From assembly GCF_022814725.1 (NCBI RefSeq), contig NZ_CP093442.1, forward strand, positions 3,348,001-3,412,000: a DNA stretch of 64,000 nucleotides, given 5' to 3'. A model generated the notes under the pieces. It did no database searches. It saw only the letters and a list, made by a program, of their open reading frames with translations, and was not told the origin of the DNA. This document shows, one piece after another, positions 1 to 7,416 of the stretch. The number at the start of each line of letters is the position of its first letter. The stretch's first letter is position 1. The DNA comes from Bdellovibrio reynosensis. GTDB lineage: Bacteria > Bdellovibrionota > Bdellovibrionia > Bdellovibrionales > Bdellovibrionaceae. The position numbers and the translations under genes were made by a program.

Positions 1-3000
1 TCTTCACCGGCACCACCATCACCACCGCCATCAACCACAAGGGCAGGTTTGTTATCAGCAGCATTAGAGCCCACCTTCACAACACTTGAAGTTGTCGTCG
101 TATAAGTACCTAACGTCGCTGAACCAACCACATGTAATTTTTCTGTTGGGGCGTTGAAACCAATACCGACGTTACCATTGGTATCTATACGCATACGCTC
201 CGTACCGTTACCCGCAGAGGCAGCACCGGTATAGAATAAAATATTTTGCGCAGGAATCTTAGTTGAAGTCGGTCCAAAAGTAGGTTGTCCACCGATTGTC
301 ACGTTGATAGATCCGCAATCAACCTCACTTCCCAACAACATCGTTGGTGAAGCCAAAGTACTGTGCGACATCACTGCATTATTAAACGTCCAACAGTTGC
401 CTGGTACGCCAGTGACGATTTCACCTCTGACATCAAGCTTTGCTAGTGGCGACGTTGTGCCAACGCCCACTTGGCCCGTAGAAAGAATCGTCATCTTAGC
501 TGTATTATTGGTGATAAGGTTCAAGCTATAAGCATCGGCCGCACCGACAGACATAGCAGCGCCCGTCGTATTCCCGCCAAGGACCACGGGATTGCTTGTG
601 CCTGCAGGTAAAGCGGAAGCTGGAATTCTGCCGTTGCCATCAAGTAGCAATACTTCGCCAGCGGCTGTCCCTGCTGCCTTTGTCGAAGCCGTTCCAAGAC
701 CAGAAACTTGAGTGTTTGCGATAGCGATCGTCTGACACTGAAATTTGTCTGTGATGGCGCTCCAGTTCATTGTTTGACCCGCCGTACATGAAGCCACGTC
801 AAAGGCACTGCCACCGGTAGAGTTCACAAGCTCACTTAATTTTACAAAGTTCGCAGTCCATTTACTGGCAGTGTTATCCCATTTCAAAACTTTATTTGCA
901 GTCGGAGCGGCAGTATCAACCGCATAACCTTGCAGTTTTGCGACTGCAGGACCAGGATAAGATCCACTTAAATCACCACTGGCTGATCCAGTCGGAGCGG
1001 CACCTGTTGTTGCAATTGTGATTGAACCAGTGCCATTCGCGATCGAGATACCTGTGCCCGCTGTTAGTGTCGCTTTGGTTAATGTATTTCCGGTGGTATT
1101 ACCAATTAAAAGCTCACCGTTCACATAGGAAGTTTGACCCGTACCACCTTTATTTACAGGGACAGCACTGGCTAAATTCGCTGGGGTTAAATTCGTGATT
1201 AAAGAACCATTCACCGCAGGAATTTTTGCGGTTCCATCAAGTTGTAGAATTTGATTATTTCCCGTACCTACGTTCACGTTTAAAGTCACGGCACCGGTTG
1301 TGCCGCCACCAGTAAGACCTGTACCCGCAGTTACGCCAGTGATCGTACCACCAGAACCTGCAGAAGAAGCGATACCAACCCAAGCACCCGAATTATATTG
1401 ATAGATAACTTTTGTATCCGTCGCAAAATAAATCGCACCTGCAGTAGGGGAGGCGGGTTTACTTGCATCCAGGCCCGTTTGCACTGAAGGAGTGCCCCCT
1501 GCATTCAACATGTAGTTGCCTGCAGCTTGTTTATTATTAAACGTATTCCAATCAGTCGAAGACAAGTAACCATTTGTTGAAGTGGTCGCTTGAGAAATGG
1601 AAATCGCTGGCGTCGTTGAACCCGTCGCCACAGACAATGGAGCGGAAGCTGTTACGTTAGTAACAGTACCACCAGCATTTGTATCTGTATCAGCAGCTGG
1701 CGCCCAGTTTGTGCCGTTATACTTAAGAACTTGTCCATTGGTAGGCGCAGTCGCATCAACACCCACTCCACGGATTTTCGCCACGGTTGGATTTGGATAG
1801 GTACTGCTTAAATCTCCACCCGCTGAACCCGTCGGCGCAGCACCAGATGTAGCGATGGTAATTGAGCCATTGCCATTCGTAATCGTAACACCAGTTCCCG
1901 CGGTCAAAGTAGACTTCGTTAAAGTGTTTCCAGAAGAGTTACCAATGAGAATTTGACCATCGGTATATGAGGACTGACCGGTACCACCTTTATTAACAGC
2001 AACAACTGTTGATAAATTCGCAGGATTTAAATTTGTTAAAGCAGAACCATCAACCGCAGGCAACTTTGCTGTGCCATCAAGCTGAACGATCTGATTATTG
2101 CCCGTACCAACGTTCACGTTCAAAGTCACAGCCCCCGTCGTACCACCGCCCGTTAAACCAGTTCCAGCAGTAACACCAGTGATTGTTCCGCCCGCATTTG
2201 AATCTGCCGATGCTATCCACTTAGTGCCATCATATTTTAACACTTGCCCACTTGTCGGCGCTGTTCCATCAACCGCTACACCTTTGATTTTATCAACACT
2301 GACAGCACCAATGGTTCCACTGATATCACCAGCAACCGAAACGTTGATGGCCTGACACTGGAAGGATCCAGAAACAGAATTCCAATAAGGAGTTTGATGA
2401 GCGGCGCAGTTTCCGCTACCAACAGCCGCATTGAATGCCGCTGTCGTCTGATAAGTTGCTAGATTCGCAGATAGCCCTGTGACATCAGAAATACCCACGG
2501 CAGAACCAACCCACTGAGTGCCATCGTATTTCATATACTGACCCGTGGTTGGTGCAGAGCTTGCCACATCCACGCCACGAATTTTTGCAACACCAGGATT
2601 AGGATAAGTTCCAGTAAGGTCGCCACCTGCATTTCCATTCGGTGCACGAGAATCAGTGAAACGAGCATCATCACCCGCGGCCACGGTATTTGCAGCCGTA
2701 CCAACATTCAAAGTCAGTTGCGGCGTCGAAGTTCCGCTAGCTACTGATAAATAAGCATTTGCTGAAGTAACATTCGTAACGGTACCACCGCTTGCACCAG
2801 AAACAGCGGCGCAGGTAAATGCGGTGCCATCGAAAGTTAAAAACTCACTAGCCGCACAGGCTGAAACCGTATTTTTCAAAACGAATTCAGAAGCAGTGTG
2901 AGTTCCTAACTTTTCTGAAGACTTTGCATAAGAAGCATAAGGCACAGAGCGAATCACGTTATCAGGCTCAATGGTTTTCCATCCGGTGCCATCATGAAAG

Positions 3001-3389
3001 CGCACGCGCAGGCGACGAAGATCCCCAGAAGCAGCATTGTAAGTCGCACCGCCAGCACAGTTGAAAGTATCAGAGTTATTGAATGAATCAGTTAAAGTAA
3101 AAGTGCCGTTATTAGGATGGGTCTGCGTGCCACCACCAATGGGAACATCAAACACACCGTTAGAATTGGTCAGGTCGATATTATCGATTTGTTCGCGATA
3201 GATAATGCACTGACCATTAGGGTTTGTGATTTCAAATTGAAAACTCACATTGGAATGTTCTAAAGGTATCCCATCTGATTTTATGATTCGACCTTGATAG
3301 GTCAGCGAGGCTGGTGCCGCCAACGAAAGTTGGGGAACAAGTAGCAAACAAACAACCAAGAACATTCCGTGATAAATTTGCGTTTTCAT
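1..3389 (-). CDS. Mosaic tail-fibre-like surface adhesin (partial, 3' end outside window)
   Basis: The frame stays open from an ATG at 3389 to the left edge, about 1129 codons with no stop, so the C-terminus is missing. The start encodes a signal peptide (MKTQIYHGMFLVVCLLLVP), then a TYQGRIIKSDGIPLEHSNV block that is nearly the same as the N-terminus of the fibre gene at 26856. The rest is Gly/Thr/Asn-rich with short recurring motifs such as APTNGQVLKYNGTNW, VNKGGTGQTSY and GSYPGPAVAKL, typical of phage tail-fibre shafts. Bdellovibrio encodes chimeric trimeric fibres of this type that recognise prey, usually ending in an S74 chaperone; that end would lie left of the window. A 280-codon block is repeated inside (901-1350 and 1741-2190). 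Likely an exported prey-contact fibre; function is inferred from family. Confidence 0.8.
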   Translation of the reverse strand, partial: MKTQIYHGMFLVVCLLLVPQLSLAAPASLTYQGRIIKSDGIPLEHSNVSFQFEITNPNGQCIIYREQIDNIDLTNSNGVFDVPIGGGTQTHPNNGTFTLTDSFNNSDTFNCAGGATYNAASGDLRRLRVRFHDGTGWKTIEPDNVIRSVPYASYAKSSEKLGTHTASEFVLKNTVSACAASEFLTFDGTAFTCAAVSGASGGTVTNVTSANAYLSVASGTSTPQLTLNVGTAANTVAAGDDARFTDSRAPNGNAGGDLTGTYPNPGVAKIRGVDVASSAPTTGQYMKYDGTQWVGSAVGISDVTGLSANLATYQTTAAFNAAVGSGNCAAHQTPYWNSVSGSFQCQAINVSVAGDISGTIGAVSVDKIKGVAVDGTAPTSGQVLKYDGTKWIASADSNAGGTITGVTAGTGLTGGGTTGAVTLNVNVGTGNNQIVQLDGTAKLPAVDGSALTNLNPANLSTVVAVNKGGTGQSSYTDGQILIGNSSGNTLTKSTLTAGTGVTITNGNGSITIATSGAAPTGSAGGDLSSTYPNPTVAKIRGVGVDATAPTNGQVLKYNGTNWAPAADTDTNAGGTVTNVTASAPLSVATGSTTPAISISQATTSTNGYLSSTDWNTFNNKQAAGNYMLNAGGTPSVQTGLDASKPASPTAGAIYFATDTKVIYQYNSGAWVGIASSAGSGGTITGVTAGTGLTGGGTTGAVTLNVNVGTGNNQILQLDGTAKIPAVNGSLITNLTPANLASAVPVNKGGTGQTSYVNGELLIGNTTGNTLTKATLTAGTGISIANGTGSITIATTGAAPTGSASGDLSGSYPGPAVAKLQGYAVDTAAPTANKVLKWDNTASKWTANFVKLSELVNSTGGSAFDVASCTAGQTMNWSAITDKFQCQTIAIANTQVSGLGTASTKAAGTAAGEVLLLDGNGRIPASALPAGTSNPVVLGGNTTGAAMSVGAADAYSLNLITNNTAKMTILSTGQVGVGTTSPLAKLDVRGEIVTGVPGNCWTFNNAVMSHSTLASPTMLLGSEVDCGSINVTIGGQPTFGPTSTKIPAQNILFYTGAASAGNGTERMRIDTNGNVGIGFNAPTEKLHVVGSATLGTYTTTTSSVVKVGSNAADNKPALVVDGGGDGGAGE
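901..2190 (-). repeat. Two diverged copies of a ~450-bp block inside the fibre gene, 840 bp apart
   Basis: The stretch 901-1350 aligns with 1741-2190 at an offset of 840 bases, exactly 280 codons, so the reading frame is kept. Both encode the order APTxxxVLK, YPGPxVAK, ASGDLSG, GTGSITIAT, LLIGNTTGN, VNKGGTGQTSY, GTAKIPAV, VTAGTGLTGG. A partial third match starts near 2251. The copies have diverged at many third positions, so the duplication is not recent. Confidence 0.7.
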
Positions 3390-3395
3390 GAGGTA

Positions 3396-3436
3396 TTTAT
3401 CGGCAGAAAGAACTCCCAAAAAGAGAGGTCCTTAGG
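3396..3436 (-). promoter_or_regulatory. Conserved block upstream of the fibre start: CCTAAGGA ... GCCGATAAA
   Basis: On the minus strand CCTAAGGA (3436-3429) and GCCGATAAA (3404-3396) precede the ATG at 3389. The second fibre gene has CCTAAGGA (26831-26838) and CCGATAAA (26843-26850) before its ATG at 26856, with almost the same distance from CCGATAAA to the start. GCCGATAA is the -10 consensus of FliA-type sigma-28, but no matching -35 is visible at 15 bp, so the role is uncertain. Confidence 0.4.
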
Positions 3437-3512
3437 GATTCTTAATGATAGTGTTCCGCGATGATACCGGGAACCCCTACTTAAGTTCGCGGGGGATGTT
3501 GGATTTTTTGTC

Positions 3513-3529
3513 GAACTGTTAGACAGTTC
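3513..3529. repeat. Perfect inverted repeat GAACTGT-TAG-ACAGTTC
   Basis: A 7-bp perfect inverted repeat with a 3-base centre sits in the divergent promoter region between the fibre gene (-) and the secreted protein gene (+). It is followed by a T-rich run. It could be an operator or a small hairpin. Confidence 0.4.
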
Positions 3530-3597
3530 TTTAGATTTTTCCAAGGATTTCAGGAAGGTCCAGGGGACTAAGAACTTTTGTGGTATTAATAGGCCCT

Positions 3598-4308
3598 ATG
3601 AAATCTTTTTTTCAAGCCTTGCTTCTAGCAGTCCTGGTTAGCTTCATACCTGCAGTTTCTTCTGCAAAGGCTTGTTTAACTGCGCACATCAAAGATGCCA
3701 TCCAGTTAAATAAAAAACGTGCCGTCGTTTATGATCAATTGACCCACGGTCAAAGCAAAGCGGTTTCAAAAAAGCTGATTCGTATGGAAACTTGGCTCAT
3801 GTTCGCAGTGCCTTTTGCTGATGGTTGGGCACTTCCTTATCAAAAAGCAGGCGTAAATATTTTGTGTGATGACTTCATCGATATGTCTGAAACGCCGGCT
3901 TTTAAAACGATGAATCCTGATGGCAAAGATAATGTCGCTAACTTTAAAGCCGTAGATGTGAAGCCGATCATCCAAGATCTTGATTATCTACTAGATAACA
4001 ACTTTTATACCTCTATTGCGAATTATGCTGACGAGCAAATAAAAGAGATGGATAAGAATCCAAGATACAATTGCATGGTGAAACACGTTTTAGAATCCAT
4101 TCGGCGTATGGCGATTTTAGCTCCGCGCCACAATGCTTTAGCTAAAAAAAGAATCAAAATTCCGTCGATCACTCTTTCAAAGATCGTTTTGAGAAACCAC
4201 ATAAACATGCTTGATACGTCTTCTGAAATTGATGTGCTTGCAGCACCAATGCAAGCAGATGGAATTCAAATTGTATGTCAGGATGTTCCTTTCATTCCCG
4301 TTCCTTAA
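3598..4308 (+). CDS. Secreted protein of unknown function
   Basis: This 236-residue product begins with a clear signal peptide (MKSFFQALLLAVLVSFIPA, cleavage probably after VSSAKA). An upstream in-frame GTG at 3580 exists, but the ATG at 3598 places the signal peptide at the N-terminus and is preferred. The mature part is rich in Lys and helical segments and has a few Cys residues (KACLTAH, ILCDDF, YNCMVKH, IVCQDV), which may form disulfides in the periplasm. I recognise no domain. It is divergent from the fibre gene and 50 bases upstream of an L,D-transpeptidase gene on the same strand, so the two may be co-transcribed. Confidence 0.7.
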   Translation: MKSFFQALLLAVLVSFIPAVSSAKACLTAHIKDAIQLNKKRAVVYDQLTHGQSKAVSKKLIRMETWLMFAVPFADGWALPYQKAGVNILCDDFIDMSETPAFKTMNPDGKDNVANFKAVDVKPIIQDLDYLLDNNFYTSIANYADEQIKEMDKNPRYNCMVKHVLESIRRMAILAPRHNALAKKRIKIPSITLSKIVLRNHINMLDTSSEIDVLAAPMQADGIQIVCQDVPFIPVP

Positions 4309-4358
4309 TTTCCTAATATTAATTTGCTGAAGCTATTTTAAGAGTGAAGAGTTAAGAG

Positions 4359-5171
4359 ATGCCTTTCTTAACTTTTCTTAAAATCTCATTCCCAATTTTA
4401 TTGAACTTGGGATTTTTAAATTACACCTATGCAGGCATGTTCGATCGTCGCACTTCTGACGGCCGTTTGGTTTTTGATTCTCTTGTTGAACAAGGACTTC
4501 CCCATGAAGCTTTGGATCTTCTGTTTCGAATGTTTGATTATAACGAAGGGATTATTCCCAACATCGATTCCGCAGTGATCGTTGATTATTCAAAACCTTC
4601 TACTGTTAAACGACTTTATTTACTGAACTTAGTGGAAGGTACCTTCGAATCTTTTTATGTCGCCCATGGCATTCGTTCTGGAATTTTAGAGGCGCGCAAC
4701 TTTTCAAATCTTTCTGAAACCTGGAAAAGCTCTTTAGGTTTTTATTTTGCTAAAGGCACTTTCATCGGAAAAAAGAATGGACTTTCTTTGTATCTAGATG
4801 GGGTTGATGCATCCAACGACAACGCTCGTGTTAGAAACATCGTTTTACATGGCGCCAAATATGTCAGTGAAGATTTCATTCGACAAAACGGTCGCCTGGG
4901 CTGGAGCGAAGGCTGTTTTGCTGTCAGCATTGAACATTTAAATTACATAGTTACAGCCTTACAGACTGGAAGTTTGATTCTATCGTATCATAAGGATTTG
5001 ATGAAATATGCGCGCCGTAACCCACAGGAACAGGCTCTTCTTGGTGATGAGTATATTCCTGCGGGTGTGAATCAACAGCGAGTGCCGGGTGAAGGCGGTG
5101 GCGTGGATTTTTTAGGTTTCCAATACCAAAACATCTTCAATGATTCCGGCCTTCATCATCATCTCAAATAA
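4359..5171 (+). CDS. Exported L,D-transpeptidase-like protein (YkuD_2 type)
   Basis: The 270-residue product has an N-terminal hydrophobic signal segment ending near TYAG (residues 1-26). The catalytic region shows the His of IVLHGAKY (H164) and the Cys of LGWSEGCFAVS (C186), the pattern of the murein L,D-transpeptidase catalytic domain family (PF13645-type). Members form or edit 3-3 peptidoglycan cross-links or attach proteins to the wall from the periplasm. Bdellovibrio L,D-transpeptidases are known to act on prey wall; whether this one does is inference. Its last 60 bases overlap, tail to tail, the end of the DUF2063 gene on the other strand. Two more members lie at 19525 and 20862. Confidence 0.8.
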   Translation: MPFLTFLKISFPILLNLGFLNYTYAGMFDRRTSDGRLVFDSLVEQGLPHEALDLLFRMFDYNEGIIPNIDSAVIVDYSKPSTVKRLYLLNLVEGTFESFYVAHGIRSGILEARNFSNLSETWKSSLGFYFAKGTFIGKKNGLSLYLDGVDASNDNARVRNIVLHGAKYVSEDFIRQNGRLGWSEGCFAVSIEHLNYIVTALQTGSLILSYHKDLMKYARRNPQEQALLGDEYIPAGVNQQRVPGEGGGVDFLGFQYQNIFNDSGLHHHLK

Positions 5172-5885
5172 TTGAGCAATTTTATCCGGGGTCATCGAAG
5201 TAGAAAAATCCGCCAAGGAAGTATTCACTGACAAACCTTCTTTTAATTCCATGATCACTTGGGCTTCAACCACATCTATTCTTTGCACGAAAATCTTGGA
5301 CTGCTTTTTGTAAAACAAAAGACTTTCTGCGTGGTTCCAGTTGATGTCTTCAAACTCATAGGCAGGTTCTTTGCGACGACTCCACAATTCGTAAACTGCA
5401 TAAGGGCTATCAAAAATATCCATACCTTCGATGAATTGAATTTTGAAATCGTCAGAATGTAAAAGCTCTTTGATTTGTTCTGCTGGCAACGGATGCGGCG
5501 TCGGTGCATCGTTCATTTTTTTATAGGACCATTCAAAGCGTGCAAGATCGTACAAGAAAGGAATGCCTTTCGACGCATGGGAGTTTTTCACAAATTCCGG
5601 AAACGTTCTGCCATGATCAGCCAGGTTGTAGGAAATCGAAGGCTCGCTTTCGATAAATCCACGGCACAGATCGTTGAAAAGATCTTTGCCGACTACCCAT
5701 CGAACAGCTTCAAATGTTTCACCCAAAGCTTCTGTCAGACGGGCGATATAACCGCGATTGTAAACTTCAAAGGCTGCATCCAAAGAAAGTTTTCCGACCG
5801 GTTTTAGTTCTTCCACCGTTTTCGGATCGGCTTTGGCGTTTAGCATTCCATCTTTAAACAGCTTCTGTGCTTCGTTCAGATTCAT
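5112..5885 (-). CDS. DUF2063 protein, HvfC/BufC-like partner of an MNIO enzyme
   Basis: This 257-residue protein has the DUF2063 layout in its first ~110 residues: LSLDAAFEVYNRGYIARL, LGETFEAVRWVVG, LFNDLCRGFIE, YNLADHGRTFPEFV. In known systems such proteins bind the precursor peptide and deliver it to a DUF692-type multinuclear iron oxygenase. The start codon lies 32 bases inside the end of the upstream DUF692 gene, so the two are translationally linked. The second half (about 150-257) is not recognised. The name DNA-binding domain used in some annotations is historical. No precursor peptide gene is adjacent. Confidence 0.8.
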   Translation of the reverse strand: MNLNEAQKLFKDGMLNAKADPKTVEELKPVGKLSLDAAFEVYNRGYIARLTEALGETFEAVRWVVGKDLFNDLCRGFIESEPSISYNLADHGRTFPEFVKNSHASKGIPFLYDLARFEWSYKKMNDAPTPHPLPAEQIKELLHSDDFKIQFIEGMDIFDSPYAVYELWSRRKEPAYEFEDINWNHAESLLFYKKQSKIFVQRIDVVEAQVIMELKEGLSVNTSLADFSTSMTPDKIAQLFEMMMKAGIIEDVLVLET

Positions 5886-6708
5886 ATGAACTCTCCAATA
5901 TGCTGACAGCTTTTGCGACTTCAGTTTCTAGTTCGTTAAAATCAGGAATGTCTTCATCTCGCTCAATCAAGATTGGCAAATGGCGAATTTGTGGCGCCGT
6001 CATCTTAAATAAATTCCAAACCGGTTCAGGAATTTCTTTAGAGTGTGTATCAAACAAGAAATCCCCGTAATCGGCAGGACCTGACATATGAACCTGTGCC
6101 ACACGTTCCATCGGAATGTGATTTAGGAAATAGCGAGGATCAAAGCCGTGATTATAGGAATTCACATACACGTTGTTTAAATCTAAAAGAATTCCGCAAC
6201 CAGATCGGCGGCTGACTTCAGCAACGAAGTCCCATTCGTTCATTTCATTGCGGCGATAGCTGATGTAAGTGGAGACGTTTTCAAGAATCAGCGGGCGCTT
6301 TAAAAAGTTTTGTACGAAATCAATATTGTGAACAAGGGTTTCAATGCTGTCTTCCGTGAATGGCAATGGCAGCAACCCGTGCAGGTTTTGTTCTTCAACG
6401 CCGGTCCAAGAAAGATGATCTGAAACGATGAAGGGTTCTACTTGTTCAATCAGTTCACGCAGTTTTTGCAAGTAATCCACACGAACTCCACCAGGGGAGC
6501 CAATGTTCATAGAAACACCGTGCAGAGCCAGCGGGTAGTCCTGACGAATCATTTGCAGCATTTCTAACGGACGCCCGCGCGTATCCATATAGTTTTCTGA
6601 AATGGCTTCAAACCAGGCCACCTCTGTTGAAGGACGTTGTTCTAAATACGGAAAATGGGGTGGCCTAAGGCCTAAGCCCACCTTGTGCGAAAAAGATTTT
6701 GATGGCAT
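5854..6708 (-). CDS. DUF692-family multinuclear non-heme iron oxygenase (MNIO, HvfB/BufB-like)
   Basis: The 284-residue product carries the MNIO metal-site pattern on a TIM-barrel frame: SENYMDTRGRP, LHGVSMNIGSPGG, VSDHLSW, ENVSTYISY, LLDLNNVYVNSYNHGFDP, QVHMSGPADYG, DTHSKEIPEPVW and ILIERDEDIPDF. The His, Asp, Glu and Asn residues in these motifs are the iron ligands in family members. MNIOs modify Cys residues of ribosomally made peptides, for example in copper-binding bufferins. Here the gene is followed by DUF2063 and preceded 23 bases upstream by yceI. No Cys-rich DUF2282-type precursor is seen nearby, so the substrate is unknown. Confidence 0.88.
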   Translation of the reverse strand: MPSKSFSHKVGLGLRPPHFPYLEQRPSTEVAWFEAISENYMDTRGRPLEMLQMIRQDYPLALHGVSMNIGSPGGVRVDYLQKLRELIEQVEPFIVSDHLSWTGVEEQNLHGLLPLPFTEDSIETLVHNIDFVQNFLKRPLILENVSTYISYRRNEMNEWDFVAEVSRRSGCGILLDLNNVYVNSYNHGFDPRYFLNHIPMERVAQVHMSGPADYGDFLFDTHSKEIPEPVWNLFKMTAPQIRHLPILIERDEDIPDFNELETEVAKAVSILESSYESERSTEAV

Positions 6709-6731
6709 TTGTGATCCCTTTTGTAACCGAT

Positions 6732-7343
6732 TTATTTTTTAGCTGGTTCAGAAGCCTTAGCAGCTTTGACTTCTTTGGCTTCGCCGTCGATTTCAATTTC
6801 TAAATCGTCGCCGACAACCCATCCGCCTTTATCTAAAGATTTGTTCCAATTAAGTCCGAAATCTTTACGGTTGATTTTGGTTTCAGCATCGAAAGAGATG
6901 ATTCTGTTACCCATGGGATCTGTGACAGCACCATTGTAATCGACATCCAAAATCACCTTTTTAGTGATTCCGCGAATGGTTAGATCACCTTCGATTTTAT
7001 CTGGCTTGTCTTTTTCATAGATTGTTTTAGTTCCCTTGAAAGTCAGTTCAGGAAACTTGTCGGCATCAAGAAAATCTTTACTGCGCAAATGTTTGTCGCG
7101 GTCTTTTTCATTGGTGTCGATGGAGTTGGCTTTGATAGTCACCATGACGTTATCCACCTTCATGGTTTTTTCATCGAATTCAAAGCTGCCAGAGAATTCA
7201 TTGAAGCGACCTTTGACCTTTGAAACCATTAAGTGGGGGGCTTTAAAGGTCACGTCTGTATGGGCTTTATCGAGTTCGAATTTTGTCGCTTGAGCAGAAA
7301 GACAAATAGAAGATGCTAAAAATGAAAAAAGTAGAACACGCAT
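6732..7343 (-). CDS. Secreted YceI-family lipid-binding-fold protein
   Basis: The 203-residue protein starts with a signal peptide (MRVLLFSFLASSICLSAQA) followed by the YceI hallmark KFELDKAHTDVTFKAPHLMVSKV. Later motifs FNEFSGSFEFDE, DKHLRSKDFLDADKFPELTF and GDLTIRGITKKVILDVDY match the lipocalin-like YceI beta-barrel that binds polyisoprenoid lipids. The C-terminal ~15 residues are a Lys/Ala-rich tail. The length is usual. The start codon sits inside an 18-bp hairpin described separately. It precedes the MNIO gene by 23 bases, so the three genes probably form one leftward operon. Confidence 0.9.
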   Translation of the reverse strand: MRVLLFSFLASSICLSAQATKFELDKAHTDVTFKAPHLMVSKVKGRFNEFSGSFEFDEKTMKVDNVMVTIKANSIDTNEKDRDKHLRSKDFLDADKFPELTFKGTKTIYEKDKPDKIEGDLTIRGITKKVILDVDYNGAVTDPMGNRIISFDAETKINRKDFGLNWNKSLDKGGWVVGDDLEIEIDGEAKEVKAAKASEPAKK

Positions 7344-7378
7344 AGTCCCTCCGTGGGTGTTGCATGTTCTACTTTTTT
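7325..7378 (-). promoter_or_regulatory. 18-bp hairpin enclosing the yceI ribosome binding site and start codon
   Basis: Plus-strand 7325-7342 pairs with 7361-7378. In the minus-strand mRNA this gives an 18-bp stem, with one G-U pair at the position that is a C/A mismatch in the plus orientation. The 18-base loop holds a strong Shine-Dalgarno sequence (GGAGGG) and the A of the AUG; the U and G of the AUG are paired. The stem is followed by a short U run. It could be a translational switch or the terminator of the upstream protease gene. Confidence 0.6.
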
Positions 7379-7416
7379 TTATGTACTAAACTTTTACAAA
7401 TTAAGGTTCTGAAAGA

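Noticed and set aside
304-2462. Several plus-strand open frames of 67-85 codons
   Set aside because: They are antisense to the low-complexity fibre gene on the minus strand and are Pro/Val-rich, typical shadows of Gly/Thr-rich coding sequence.
3580-3597. GTG at 3580 as start of the secreted protein
   Set aside because: It would put six residues before a signal peptide that starts cleanly at ATG 3598.
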